A DNA stretch of 64,000 bases from Tannerellaceae bacterium (lineage in GTDB: Bacteria > Bacteroidota > Bacteroidia > Bacteroidales > Tannerellaceae). The notes beneath the pieces are model-generated. The model was not told where the DNA came from and made no database searches. It saw nothing but the letters and a program-made list of their open reading frames with translations. Both the position numbers and the translations under genes were made by a program. Position 1 is the stretch's first letter. Each line of letters starts with the position of its first letter. Positions 30,888-42,481 of the stretch are shown piece by piece. The DNA lies in NCBI GenBank assembly GCA_021203545.1, contig JAJQAZ010000063.1:1-64000 (forward strand). Reading direction: 5' to 3'.

Positions 30888-32660
30888 TCAATCTACCAAA
30901 TCATACTGTTTTAGCAGTTCGTAAATGAAGGTTCCCTGACTTTTTTGGATCGCTTTCTTCTCTATCTGTTTCAACAAGAAAGGTATTTTCATTTCGGTTA
31001 TTTTCTTTTTATCCATCAGGAAAGAAGATGCTTTTAATAATTCCCGGATATCAAAGCAGGAAGCAAATACTTCAGGTACACCCCGGTCTATGTCTAATAG
31101 TGTATATACGGCTTCCATAGCTGTACGTACTGCATATTCGGCTGTAAATACAGTATCTCTTTCCGTTTCGGCAAAATTTCCGATAAATGCCAGGTTTGCC
31201 GAACCCTGTGGTACTACCAGCGGACGGTCGCCTATGGCACGGGGCATAAAGTAGACCATTACGTAAGGCATCATACAGGGCACTGTGTTGGCTGAATGAA
31301 CTGCCAGCTCATGAATTTCTGCTTCCGGTACTCCCATATGGTATAACCATTCTTCGGCTATCTCAATCCCGTTACATTCAATCATGGGTTTTTTGATATA
31401 ATTACCCGGTTTGTCGTAGAAGAGGCCATAGAACCATACTACCAGTTCGTTCTTTGGTTGCGCTTTGAAGTGTGGCTGACGATTAAGTGTGAAGCTTATC
31501 AACCAATTAGAGTCTTTTACCGTTACAATTCCTCCGGTTACTACTTTACCGGCAAACGGGTCACGTTGTGCGATCTTTTCTATATAGGGAGGTATCTTAT
31601 CATCCAGTGTAGTGATAGTAGCGGAAACAAATCCGGATTGCGGTATGTTGGTACAGAATTTATCCGGATTACCAAAAGCCCGGTCCTGTGCCGCCAGATT
31701 CCTCCACAATCTCCAGCTACCACCCGGTGAGGTATTTAATGGAGCCGGATTTTTCTGGTCGCCATAGGTAGTACTTTCTACCAGGCTACCGTTGGTAACG
31801 AATACCAGATCGTTTTCCGTTAGTTCAATGGCCTATTCTTTTTCATCCTGCTGATAACTGATTTTTTTAGCGACTTTTTTGCCGGGAGCCACATCTACTT
31901 CGATATTTGTTACCCGGGCATCATAATGGAATTGTACTCCCTGCTCTTTCAGGAAATCTACGAGAGGTAATACCAGTGATTCGTATTGATTGTATTTCGT
32001 AAACTTTAGTGCCGAAAGGTCGGGTAATCCATCTACATGGTGGATAAAACGGGCCAGGTAACGACGCATTTCCATAGCACTATGCCACTCTTCAAAAGCA
32101 AACATGGTACGCCAGTAAAGCCAGAAGTTGGATGCAAAAAAAATCTTTGGAGAATACATCATTTATCCGTTTATCATTCAGCGATTCTTCTGTAGCCAGA
32201 AATAAATGAATGATTTCTTCCAGGGCTTTGTCCGAAAGGGTAAACTTCCCATCCGTATGGGCATTTTGTCCTTTGTTTACAATAGCCCGCATCTTTGAAT
32301 AATTCGGATCTTCTTTATTCAGCCAGTAGAATTCGTCCAGTACGGAAGCATCTTCTACTTCAAGGGAAGGTATAGAACGAAACAGGTCCCAGAGACATTC
32401 AAAATGGTTTTCCATTTCGCGTCCACCCCGTATAATAAATCCCCGCAACGGGTCAAAGATACCATCCAATGCACCTCCTGGTATTTTCAGTTCTTCAAAA
32501 TATGGATATTTATACCTTTCATTTGTCCGTCCCGGATCATAAATGCAGCCGCAGCCATTGATGCTAATCCCGAGCCTACCAGATAGGCCGTTTTCATATC
32601 CACATTGGCCGGCTTTTTAGGCCGTGCAAATGCCTCATAATTCCCATTACTGTGATACAT
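30888..32660 (-). pseudogene. ohyA: Oleate hydratase (MCRA family), three lesions
   Basis: A homologue of FAD-dependent oleate hydratase (formerly myosin-cross-reactive antigen), which adds water to unsaturated fatty acids to give 10-hydroxy products; about 590 residues when repaired. The start is ATG at 32658-32660. The FAD fold begins with [21 protein letters not shown], then [23 protein letters not shown]; later [22 protein letters not shown] and [17 protein letters not shown] are characteristic. Lesions: a lost G near 32496 ([11 protein letters not shown] should follow), an extra base in the eight-A run 32136-32143, and an in-frame TAG at 31833-31835 (EKE-stop-AIELTEN). Three hits make true decay more likely here than in the single-indel genes. 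Confidence 0.85.
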
Positions 32661-32963
32661 ACCTTATTGAGTTTAATTTTATAATTAAACTACATTCAGG
32701 AAGGGTTTGTTTAGGACGGTTTCAAATAATAAGGTAAGCTTTTGGCTAAGAGTGATCAACTATTCTCTGTTTAGTTCCGAAGGAACGGCTTATGATAGCC
32801 CAGTATGAATGCTAGGGTAGAGAGTTTCAATCTTTTATTGAGTACTTACAGCACTCAAATTATACTATTTGTAATAAACCCAGGACTTTGTCCTGGGCTA
32901 TCATAATATGTCCTTTCAGGACTTTCCATAAGAACTTAATAATATGGGAGATTAAATTGATTC
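32661..32963. repeat. Gene-free region with nested hairpins
   Basis: A 303-bp spacer. TTATGATAGCCCAG at 32790-32803 pairs with CTGGGCTATCATAA at 32893-32906. Inside or beside them are the perfect hairpins GTTCC-GAA-GGAAC (32774-32786) and CCCAGGAC-TTT-GTCCTGGG (32879-32897), so alternative foldings compete. It could end the hexosaminidase transcript; no gene is seen. Confidence 0.65.
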
Positions 32964-35319
32964 TTAGAAGAAAAGCATTTCCGGTTGTACTTTGGTGAAT
33001 TCTTTGGCATCTTCTTTGCGGATACTTACACTTCCGTCGCTCCAGATAGTGGGCCACCCGCCGATGATATGTCCCAGGTATACAATTTTTATTTCGTGTA
33101 ATCCTTTTGCCAAAGCAACAGATTTGTCATTGCGTGAAAAACGTTTTACTTCTCCACGGTTATTAATAAGTAGCTTATTATCAATCCATACTTCCTCGTT
33201 ATCGGAAGAAAAATAATATACTCCATCTTCAGGAATTTCAATGTATCCTGTGGCAATAGCAGCATAAGGTTTGAAGTCGCGAATAGAAATACCCCAGTCT
33301 GCTTTCTCCTGGTTGGTGATTTCCCGGAGTGATTTAATGGTTATTGTTTGCCATATTTCGGCATTAGCCAGACCCTCTACGTTCAGATAATAACCATAGG
33401 TTTTAGCCATCTTCAGACCGGGTTTGGGATTTGCTACTTTTATTGCCGGAGCCAGTGTTTGTTTTTCTATTGTAATTGTACGGACCTTACTCATTTTACC
33501 GGAAACAAGTACTGTTCGGATTTTTAAGATTCCTGACTCTGTAAATTCAATAGGAGTTGTATATTGGGTTGAATTTACTGTTGGTTCCGAACCATCCAGT
33601 GTATATACCATTTTATGAACCGGACGGGGAGTTCTGAATTCAAGAGATGTTTTATCTGTAAATGCAACAAAATCGCATGAACCATTGGGTTGTTCAGGCA
33701 GAGGTATGTGGTAATTGATATTGTGTCCGTCCAGACGAACCAACGCATTATCAATTCTTCTTTCAAAATCTTTATAGTCTTTTCTGTCCAACTGTGTCCA
33801 TGCAATTTCGGAAAGAGCAATAATACGGGGAAATACACGGTATTCTCTTAACTCTTCCGTATACATATATTCAGACCAGGTATTGCATTGTACTCCTTTT
33901 ACATAATGTGCTTTTCCGGTTTTGACCAATGTATCAGGGGTAGGGTCATAGTTATATATTCTATCTAATAGTGTATAACCACCGATAGAAACCGGTTCAA
34001 TTTTGGGATCGCCTTCAAATTGGTCGATATACATACCGTTGCTGGCCGGGGTCATAATCACTTCATGGTCCATACTTGCCGCGGCAATACCACCTTCTTC
34101 ACCCTGCCAGGACATTACTATGGCAGTAGGAGCCAGGCCGCCTTCGAGGATTTCATACCAGCCAATCATTTTTTTTGCCATGTTTGTTCACTATTTTCTC
34201 TATGCGCTGAACAAAGTAACTTTGCAAACGTTCCTCTGCCGTATGGTGTTTATCGGCTTTTAAACCTTCTTCACGAATGCGCTTCTGGCAAAGTGGGCAT
34301 TTTTCCCAACTTCTTTTTGGGCATTCATCGCCACCAATGTGGAAATACTGGCTTGGAAACAGTTGCACCACCTCTTCGATTACATTTTCGAAGAAGTCAA
34401 AGACTTCATCTTTCCCGGCACACAACACAATATCTTCAACACCCCAAACAATGCGTGGAGTTACCGGCTCGCCTTTACAGGATAATTCCGGATATGCTGC
34501 TATGGCTGCCATTTCGTGTCCGGGTACTTCTATTTCGGGAATTACATCAATAAAACGTTCAGCGGCATAGGCTACTACTTCTTTTATCTCTTCCTGTGTA
34601 TAATAGCCACCATATTCGTATCCTTCGCCTTCAATACGTTTTGAACCGATTTCTGTTAATTTGGGATATTTTTTGATTTCAATACGCCATCCCTGGTCAT
34701 CGGTAAGATGCCAATGCATGGTATTGATTTTGAAGAGGGCTATTACATCCAGATATTTCTTTACATATTCTACAGGCATAAAATGGCGGCAGGGATCCAA
34801 CATGATACCCCGGTATGCAAAACGGGGTTCATCTTTGATCGTTACAGCAGGGGCTGTCCAGGCAATACCGTTTACTTTTACGGGTGATTCCACTTCGGCA
34901 GGAAATAGCTGCATCAAACTTTGCATACCATAGAATAATCCCCGGGCTGTTTTACCCTGAACATAAATTACTTCGGGAGTAACTTCCAAAGTATATCCCT
35001 CATCGTTGGTTGCCAATCCCGGATTGATAGACAGATTAATTCCTCCCTGACTTGCAGAAGCCGTATTTACGGGTAGAGAATAACCGGTTGATGTACGCAG
35101 TTTAGCCGCAAAAAACTCTGCAACTGTTTTTGCTTCCGCATCCTGGGCATACAATACTGTTTTGTTTGTTAGTTTGAACTGACCCTCGGTAGTGGTCATC
35201 ATGTTCGGCATAGGGATGATGTTGATTCCCTGATTGTAACTTTTGGTTTCTGTTACAGATTCTCTACAACTTGTACATATAAATATACAGACAAGGGCGC
35301 TTAATAATACGTTTCTCAT
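32964..35319 (-). pseudogene. GH20 beta-N-acetylhexosaminidase, frameshifted in an A run
   Basis: A surface or periplasmic beta-hexosaminidase, 784 residues when repaired. It has a lipoprotein signal (SALVCIFICTSC), a GH20b N-terminal domain, a TIM barrel with PRFAYRGIMLDPCRHFM and the catalytic Asp-Glu pair in HIGGDECPKRSWEKC, then a chitobiase-type C-terminal beta domain (MVYTLDGSEPT) and a terminal PA14-like domain (GYIEIPEDGVYYFSSDNEEV). The frame breaks at eight A on the coding strand (34169-34176); seven would read HGKKMIGWYEI. Such enzymes release GlcNAc or GalNAc from host glycans. It is the next gene downstream of glyA but is separated from it by an AT-rich hairpin. Confidence 0.92.
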
Positions 35320-35356
35320 AATGTGAACTATTTAGAATTGTGTTTGGCTGTGAAGG

Positions 35357-35435
35357 AATGAAAAATTAAAAATGAAGAATGAAAAATAGTGTTTGTATCA
35401 AATCATTTTTCACTTTTCATTTTTAATTTTTAATT
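35357..35435. repeat. AT-rich inverted repeat downstream of glyA
   Basis: AATGAAAAATTAAAAATG-type words on the left pair with CATTTTTAATTTTTAATT-type words on the right. The same GAAAAATGA wording is found at 26556-26595. It may act as a weak glyA terminator. Confidence 0.55.
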
Positions 35436-35445
35436 TAAATATCTT

Positions 35446-36726
35446 TTACCATGCAAATAAAGGATACTCTTTCATGATAGAGTTCACCTTTTCTCTTACA
35501 GCGGTAATTGTCTGGTCGTTTTCAGGATTTGCTAATACAGTATCCATCAATTCTACTATTTCGCCCATCAGCGGTTCTTTTGCTCCACGAGTTGTGATAG
35601 CCGGTGTTCCTACACGGATACCGGAAGTCTGGAATGCGGAACGGCTGTCGAATGGAACCATATTTTTATTTACAGTGATATCCGCAGCCACCAATGCTTT
35701 CTCTGCTACTTTACCTGTTAGGTCAGGGAATTTAGTACGCAGGTCAATCAGCATGCTATGGTTGTCGGTACCACCTGAAATAATTTTGTAACCTTTGTCA
35801 ATAAAGGCCTGTGCTAAAGCAGCCGCATTTGTTTTAACCTGGGTCTGGTATGTTTTGTATTCCGGTTCCAGTGCTTCACCGAACGATACGGCTTTAGCTG
35901 CAATTACATGTTCCAGCGGGCCACCCTGTATACCGGGGAATACAGCAGAATCCAGTAGTTGAGATATTTTTTTGATTTCGCCTTTCGGAGTTACTTTACC
36001 CCATGGGTTTTCAAAGTCCTGTCCTAATAGAATGATACCACCACGCGGCCCACGCAGGGTTTTATGGGTGGTTGATGTTACAATGTGTGCATATTTCAAC
36101 GGATTATCCAGTACTCCGGCAGCGATCAATCCGGCAGGATGTGCCATGTCGATCATCAGGAGAGCTCCAATTTTATCCGCGATTTCGCGCATTCGTTTGT
36201 AATCCCATTCACGTGAATAAGCCGAACCACCACCCACGATTAGTTTCGGACGTTCGCGAAGAGCCACTTCTTCCATCTGGTCGTAATCAACCCGTCCTGT
36301 ATCTTCTTTTACATTATATTCGAGAGCCTGGTATAAAATACCTGAACTGTTTACAGGCGAACCGTGTGACAGGTGGCCCCCATGCGATAAGTTCAGCCCC
36401 AGGAATTTATCTCCCGGATTCAATACAGCCAGAAATACGGCAGCATTAGCCTGTGCACCCGAGTGAGGTTGTACATTCGCCCATTCGGCATCAAATATCT
36501 GTTTCAGGCGTTCGATAGCGATTGTTTCGCTTTGGTCTACTACTTCGCACCCCCCATAATATCTTTTCCCCGGATAACCTTCCGCGTATTTGTTTGTTAA
36601 GCAACTACCCATGGCTTCCATCACCTGGTCGCTCACGAAGTTTTCCGAAGCAATGAGCTCAATCCCTTTTAGTTGGCGCTCCTGCTCTTTCTTAATAATG
36701 TCAAAAATGATGTCGTCTCGTTTCAT
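35446..36726 (-). CDS. glyA: Serine hydroxymethyltransferase
   Basis: A 426-residue PLP enzyme interconverting serine and glycine with tetrahydrofolate, the main source of one-carbon units. Clear landmarks are [20 protein letters not shown] at the N terminus, [30 protein letters not shown], and the PLP lysine in [14 protein letters not shown]. Length is standard. The 5' leader is about 140 nt from the -7 box at 36878 and contains a 78-nt segment shared with the leader of the GH43-like gene at 25540. Threonine aldolase at 4459 is a second glycine source in the window. Confidence 0.97.
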   Translation of the reverse strand: MKRDDIIFDIIKKEQERQLKGIELIASENFVSDQVMEAMGSCLTNKYAEGYPGKRYYGGCEVVDQSETIAIERLKQIFDAEWANVQPHSGAQANAAVFLAVLNPGDKFLGLNLSHGGHLSHGSPVNSSGILYQALEYNVKEDTGRVDYDQMEEVALRERPKLIVGGGSAYSREWDYKRMREIADKIGALLMIDMAHPAGLIAAGVLDNPLKYAHIVTSTTHKTLRGPRGGIILLGQDFENPWGKVTPKGEIKKISQLLDSAVFPGIQGGPLEHVIAAKAVSFGEALEPEYKTYQTQVKTNAAALAQAFIDKGYKIISGGTDNHSMLIDLRTKFPDLTGKVAEKALVAADITVNKNMVPFDSRSAFQTSGIRVGTPAITTRGAKEPLMGEIVELMDTVLANPENDQTITAVREKVNSIMKEYPLFAW

Positions 36727-36740
36727 ACGATCAATTTATT

Positions 36741-36818
36741 TTAATGGTAGGCATGGAACTCAGCAGCCTGTTTTATCATCGCCTTTGGCGTAAACAGTGT
36801 TTACATGCTTCGTTTCAT
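36741..36818 (-). promoter_or_regulatory. glyA leader element homologous to 25540-25617
   Basis: This copy also begins ATGAAACGAAGC and ends with the AEFHAY codons and a stop after exactly 78 bases, but codon 6 is TAA, so only five residues would be made. The minus-strand RNA contains two adjacent perfect hairpins: GTAAAC-ACT-GTTTAC (36790-36804) and CGCC-AAA-GGCG (36780-36790, sharing the junction bases). The second has a counterpart in the other copy. A glyA-linked RNA regulator or a decayed leader peptide are the main readings. Confidence 0.6.
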
Positions 36819-36877
36819 TACATTTAAAATTGGTTATTGCTAAGATACGTTTGTTTGTAAAAACAAAAGAATCGTCA

Positions 36878-36885
36878 CAAATTTA
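36878..36885 (-). promoter_or_regulatory. -7 box for glyA
   Basis: TAAATTTG on the minus strand fits TAnnTTTG, about 60 bases before the leader element. Confidence 0.5.
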
Positions 36886-36987
36886 CGATATTTTTTTATA
36901 CAGGCTTACATTTTGCTTTACTTCTTCGCATTAACCGGAAACATTCTGTTTATATAGTGGTTTATAGAGAAAGAGTTTTGATTTTTC

Positions 36988-38073
36988 ATGGAAAAGACTG
37001 TGATTGATTTTAGTCCTTTTGGGAAGGATGCGGCGGCTGCGCATCTTTTTTCCGATTCGTATACGTATTATGGGCATTATAAGACGGATACAACTATCCG
37101 GTTAACACAGTATAACGAGGATATGATTGTAAATAGTACATTGCCGGGAGATGTGGTTTCGTTTCGTAATCTGATACGGGAAGATTGTGTAAACTGGTTT
37201 CATGTTACCGGACTGGCGGATTCGGAAACAATTACCCGGTTACTTACAGATTTTGATTGTTTGGTTGTAGATGTAAAGGCTGTTATGACTCCCTGCCATG
37301 CCGCTAAAATAGATTGGTATAAAGACCGGCTGTTAATTGTGATGGAATCTTGTTACTTTACAAAAGCTCATACGATTACTTCCGAACATATTTGTATACT
37401 GGCTAAAGGGAATGTGGTTATTTCATTTAAAGAAAAGAATGATGTGAAATATGATAGTATCCTGTATGCTATTCGTAAAAATACAATGCATATACGTAGT
37501 TATAAGAGTGGAATGTTAGTCGCTTTTTTGATGAATGCGATTATCTCTGTTACTATCGGTTCGGCTATGTTGGTAGAAGAGATGCTTGAAGAAATTGATG
37601 ATATTTTATTAAATCCGAATCATAACCGTCTGGATGTAGGGAAACGGATACAGGAGTGCAGGCATGTAAACCTGATTATTCAGAAAAATACAATCCCTTT
37701 GCGTACGGAGTTTAACCGGGTGATGAATTCAGAAATGGCCCGTAAGTATGAGGATTTGATCCCCATCTTCCGGGAGGTTTATAATGAACTTGATTTTATT
37801 GTACTTACCTCACAAAACTGTAAAGAGTTGCTTTCTTCTATGCGGGATTTGTATATGGCGAGTAATGATTTGAAAACCAACGGTATTATGAAGCGGCTTA
37901 CTATTGTTTCGACTTTATTTATTCCGATTACTTTTTTGGTGGGATTGTGGGGCATGAATTTTGCCGTGATGCCGGAAGTAAACTGGAAGTATGGGTACAT
38001 ATTCGCCTGGGTTGTGTTGTTAGTTACCGGTTTTGCTACCTGGCGGTATATGAAGCGCAATAAGTGGTTTTAA
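36988..38073 (+). CDS. corA: CorA-family magnesium transporter
   Basis: A 361-residue divalent-cation channel of the CorA family: a cytosolic alpha/beta domain, a long helix (about residues 215-300), and two C-terminal membrane helices. The selectivity motif GMN is present (VGLWGMNF), and the tail is the usual basic YMKRNKWF. Mg2+ uptake is the usual role; Co2+ or Ni2+ are alternatives. It is a single gene convergent with the sensor-regulator at 38141. Confidence 0.92.
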   Translation: MEKTVIDFSPFGKDAAAAHLFSDSYTYYGHYKTDTTIRLTQYNEDMIVNSTLPGDVVSFRNLIREDCVNWFHVTGLADSETITRLLTDFDCLVVDVKAVMTPCHAAKIDWYKDRLLIVMESCYFTKAHTITSEHICILAKGNVVISFKEKNDVKYDSILYAIRKNTMHIRSYKSGMLVAFLMNAIISVTIGSAMLVEEMLEEIDDILLNPNHNRLDVGKRIQECRHVNLIIQKNTIPLRTEFNRVMNSEMARKYEDLIPIFREVYNELDFIVLTSQNCKELLSSMRDLYMASNDLKTNGIMKRLTIVSTLFIPITFLVGLWGMNFAVMPEVNWKYGYIFAWVVLLVTGFATWRYMKRNKWF

Positions 38074-38140
38074 TAAACTATAATATGACTAATTACAAAT
38101 CCCTAATAAGGATATCAGATCAACATACTCTAACATCGCC

Positions 38141-41100
38141 CTAAAGGGAACGGAGGGAGTTCTTATTCATCTCCCGGTAAGCGCGGGGAGTCATTCCGTA
38201 CTTTTGGGTAAATGTCCGGAAGAAGTAGCCCTTATTCATAAAACCGGACTGGACAATAATCTCATCAATAGATAGATTGGTGGTAACTAATAGCCGTTTG
38301 ACAATATTCAGACGGAACTCCCGGATGATCTCATTTGGTGTTTTATCAGTCGCATTCTTTACCTTCCGGTACAACTGGCGGGAACTGATTCCCATTTTTG
38401 CACTTAACATCTCAACCGACAAATCCGGATTCAGTATATTTTTATCTACTATGTGCAGGATCTTATCATAAAACTCGCGGTCTTCCTTGTGGGTAAAATG
38501 TCCGTTTTCTAACTCAAAAGAACTAAGAGCCGAGTTATAATAAGTTTTCAGTTCCTCCTTTCGTTGCAACAGACGGTCCACCACCCGTTCCAGATAATCC
38601 ACATTAAACGGTTTTGTAATATAAAACTCCGCACCTGCTTCAATACCCCGCACCTGGTCTTTGGAATCCGTTTTGGAAGATAGCAGGATCAGGGGGATAT
38701 GGTTCAGTATCTTATCAGATTTGATCTGCCGGGTAAGTGTGATTCCATCCAGACCGGGCATTACAATATCTGAAATAATCAGGTTGGGTTGGTTGACTTC
38801 CAGCATCTGCATCACCCGTGCCGGATCATTGACCGAAGTAATGTTGTATTTTCCGGAGAATAATTCTGTTAAAAACCAAAGCATTGAAGCATCATCCTCC
38901 ACGATCATAATAGTAGGGCGTGACTTATCATGCTCCCGGATCTTGTTTTCAAACACAACCGGAATATCCGGTGTGGAAATTACATCCGGCTCAACCGTCA
39001 GGGGTACAACATCATTTACAGTCACTTCGATTAATGGGAGTGTAACCGTAAAGACGGTCCACTCACCTGGGGTACTCTCCACCCGGATATCGCCCTGCAA
39101 GAGTTTTACCAGATTATGGCATATTGCCAGTCCCAGGCCATTCCGTGGGGACATCCCTTTCCGGCTCTGTGACTCAAAATTATCCAGTATTTTATAACGG
39201 TCGAAAATCTCCGACAAATTCTCTTCCCGTATCCACTTTCCCGTATTGGAAATAACCACCTGCAATTTATCCTCCTGCCGGAACAATTCAATTTTCACCT
39301 CTCCTTTATCAAATGTATATTTGAAAGCATTGGAAAGCAGGTTGGTTATAATTTTACTCAATCCGCTGCTATCTGAATTCCAGGAAACATTCTCCTCAAT
39401 CTGTACCTGATAATTGATTTCACGGGATTCCGCCAGCTCCGCAAATGAAGAGGCAATCCAAGTTGCCAGATTAGACACCAGAAGAGGCGTGATTTCCAAC
39501 GATTTATTTCCCGTATCTAATCTGCGGAATTCAATCAGTTCCTGTATCAGTCCATTGAGTTTCTCCGCATTATGCTGAATCAGAGAGGCATATTTATACA
39601 CATCTCCTTCATTCTTGGCAAGGGTCAGGATCTTTTCACACGGTCCGTGAATCAGTGTAATAGGCGTACACAGTTCATGGGTGATATTGGTAAAGAAGCG
39701 TAGCTTTGATTCATATACATCTTCCCGTTGCTGACGGTTCATCTTCTCAATCACAGTCGCTTTCTTCATCTGATACCATTTCATCGTCAGGCGGACAGAC
39801 ACATACAACACCAATAGTAAAAGCAGCGAATAAATAATATAAGCCCATGTTGTAAGATACCACGGAGGCCGCACCTCTATGGGTAACGTATAAACTTCAC
39901 TCATCTTTCCTGTTATATTATTCCGGTATTGCACCGACAATGTATACCGGCCTGGCGAGATGTTAGTAAAAGCCGCCATATTTGAGCTTCCGTTGTCCAT
40001 CCAATGCACGCTCAGTTCGTTCAGTTTATAATAATAGGTATAATCCATACTGTTTATATAATCTATCGCGCCAAATGACAGGGCAAAGAAATTCTGGTCA
40101 TAATTCAGCCGGAGCGTATTTTGTCCCTTACGCGGATATATAAAATCATATAGATTATGCCTCTTTCCGAAAATGGATAATTTCCTGAACCGGATGACCG
40201 GTTCATACGGTTGTTGCACATAGTCATTCTCTACAATCGTCACAAACCCATTAATTCCCCCCAGAAACAGATTACCGGAGGAAGGATCTTTATAATAAGC
40301 TCCGTCTGAGAATTCAATCACCTCCAACTCATCCTGCTGGCGGTACACCTGAAACGTTTGTTGTTCCATATTAAATTTCACCATTCCCAGGTTACTGCTT
40401 AGCCACAGATTATTCCGGTTATCTTCCAGAATTCCATGGATCGTATTATTAGGAAACCCATTTGACTCATTAAAGAACTGTTTCTTTCCTTCCGACAGAT
40501 GTACCAGGCCATAGCTTGTGCCAAACCAATATCCCTTTTCATTTATATGGATAGAATAGACATCATTAACAGCCCGGGTCGTATGCGCCTCATTAAAACG
40601 GAAAATCTCTACCTCTTCCGTCTTTATATTCATCCGGTAGGCACCTCCACCCCGGTTGCCAAACCAAAGGATCGAATCATTTTCACGGCACACTGTGAAA
40701 AAGCAATTATGGATCACACTGCCGTCTTCAAACAATAACCGCTTTGCATCCATCACAACAGGTATATCTGCCGTTCCCCCTAATTCAACCTTTACAATTC
40801 CTTCTCCAACCGTAGCAATCCAGAGAGTGGATTCATCCGTTTCACAAATAGAATAGACATACCGGAGCGGCATCCCACCGGCTACAATATCCAGCCTCCG
40901 AAGTGTCCCCTCTTTATAAGAATGGTAATTTAACCCCATTTCACTTCCTACCCACAACAGATTCCGTTCACTTTTACTGAATGAATAAACAGAGTTATCA
41001 TATAATAGACTTTCTCCCACCAAAAGCTGTTCCGGACGGTCAAACGAATTCGTACGGACATCATACCCATGCATCTTCAGTAATCCATCTCCTTTTGTAC

Positions 41101-42189
41101 CCACCCAAAGGGTACGTTCATCATCATAATATAAAGCCCGTACGGATTAGTAACCGGTCGCCGGAAATCCCTTAAAGGAGAATGTTTCAACGAATAATCA
41201 TCCATAAAATACATCAAAGCGCCTGCACCGTCTGTACCAAGCCAGATGATATCCCTCGTCCGGTCTTTCACCATCGTAAAAATACGGCTATTGACTTCCA
41301 ACCCCTCTGGCGAATACTTGTTTTTCTGCTCCGGCAGACTTTTCAACTGCACCAATCCCCGGTGTTTAAAAGCCATCACATAATCATCATTACTTAACTT
41401 GATAATAGAAACGACCTCGCCTTTCTGACCACATTCCTGCCGTACGTCATATACATAATACTTACGATTACTGACCGGATCATATTCATATAAGATATAT
41501 GCGTCATCAATAAAATAGACTGCCTGGTCATCGTGAAAACAGCGGACAAGTTTCCTGTCATGCCGGAAGTCGTCCACAGGAGTCAATTGTAACTCTTTAT
41601 CCTTCCATCCGATAGAAAGATTCAGGCTATGATCATCATCCGTAAAGATACGGAGCACATTCTCCTGATCCACAAACATATCCAGAATCCGGTTGGAAAC
41701 AAGCTCCTCTACATACACCCGGCGGAAATGATCTTCTCCCGGCAGATTGTAGTCAATATAATGTTCTTCCTGAATAACATACATTTCATGGTTCAGCCCA
41801 CAAACCATCTGATTGCCCCGTTTAAACTGAGGAAATGTAAGCGAAGATTGTGTTCTGCGATTGAAACGATCCAGCCCGTAATTAGTCAGTATCCAGAAGA
41901 CATCATCCTCCCCTTCTATGATTTTTTCGATCAGGTTTCCCGAAAGATTATTTTCTCCTTCGGCCGGTTTATAGATCCGGATATTCAGACCGTCAAATGT
42001 ATTCAACCCATCATACGTGCCAAACCACATATAGCCGGAACGGTCCTGATAAACAGAGACAATGGAACTACTGGACAATCCGTTTTTACTGGAAAATTGT
42101 CGCCGGCTATATCCTCCTGCATACTGTATAAAGAGGCAGGAAAAAAGAATGAATGTGCAAAGGCAGAAAAGGGCTCTCGTGTCTTTCAT
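38141..42189 (-). pseudogene. Hybrid two-component system regulator (HTCS), 2-bp insertion
   Basis: Repaired, a 1348-residue one-protein sensor-regulator. Order: signal peptide, about fourteen Reg_prop propeller repeats (GYMWFGTYDGLNTFDG is the first), a Y_Y_Y domain, one membrane helix (TWAYIIYSLLLLLVLYVSV), a histidine kinase with the phospho-His in FFTNITHELCTP, an ATPase domain (NLLSNAFKYT, NGLGLAICHNLV), a receiver with phospho-Asp in IISDIVMPGLDG, and a C-terminal AraC DNA-binding domain. An extra AT near 41127-41134 breaks the frame (LYYDDERTLWVGTKG expected). The periplasmic propeller senses an oligosaccharide, and the AraC part should activate the susC gene that starts 292 bp away, divergently. 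Confidence 0.93.
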
Positions 42190-42315
42190 AAGTTACAAAT
42201 GTAAGAAAAGATAGTATTTTACAATACAATATTCTATTAAACAACAGTAATTTACGATTTATAAACAACCTGACAGTACACTATTATGACAAAGAAATAT
42301 CCTATTCCGCCATTG

Positions 42316-42356
42316 TCCGAAATGAATATAAACCTGTCACTTCAGTGTTCCGAAAT
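42316..42356 (+). promoter_or_regulatory. Direct repeat TCCGAAAT, possible HTCS binding site
   Basis: TCCGAAAT starts at 42316 and 42349, 33 bp apart (about three helical turns), in similar flanks (TGTCCGAAATGAAT and GTTCCGAAATAAAT). It ends 16 bp before the -7 box of the susC gene, where an AraC-type activator would bind. Confidence 0.5.
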
Positions 42357-42371
42357 AAATTTCCCATCCCG

Positions 42372-42379
42372 TATGTTTG
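42372..42379 (+). promoter_or_regulatory. -7 box for the SusC/SusD operon
   Basis: TATGTTTG fits TAnnTTTG, about 100 bases before the SusC start. Confidence 0.5.
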
Positions 42380-42481
42380 CATCAATAATTAGTCCAATAT
42401 TTAATCTGAGGTCCGGAAAAAAATCAGCATTAAAAAACTTAGTTAATAATTAAATTGAAAGTAAGAAAAACAAATCCAATT

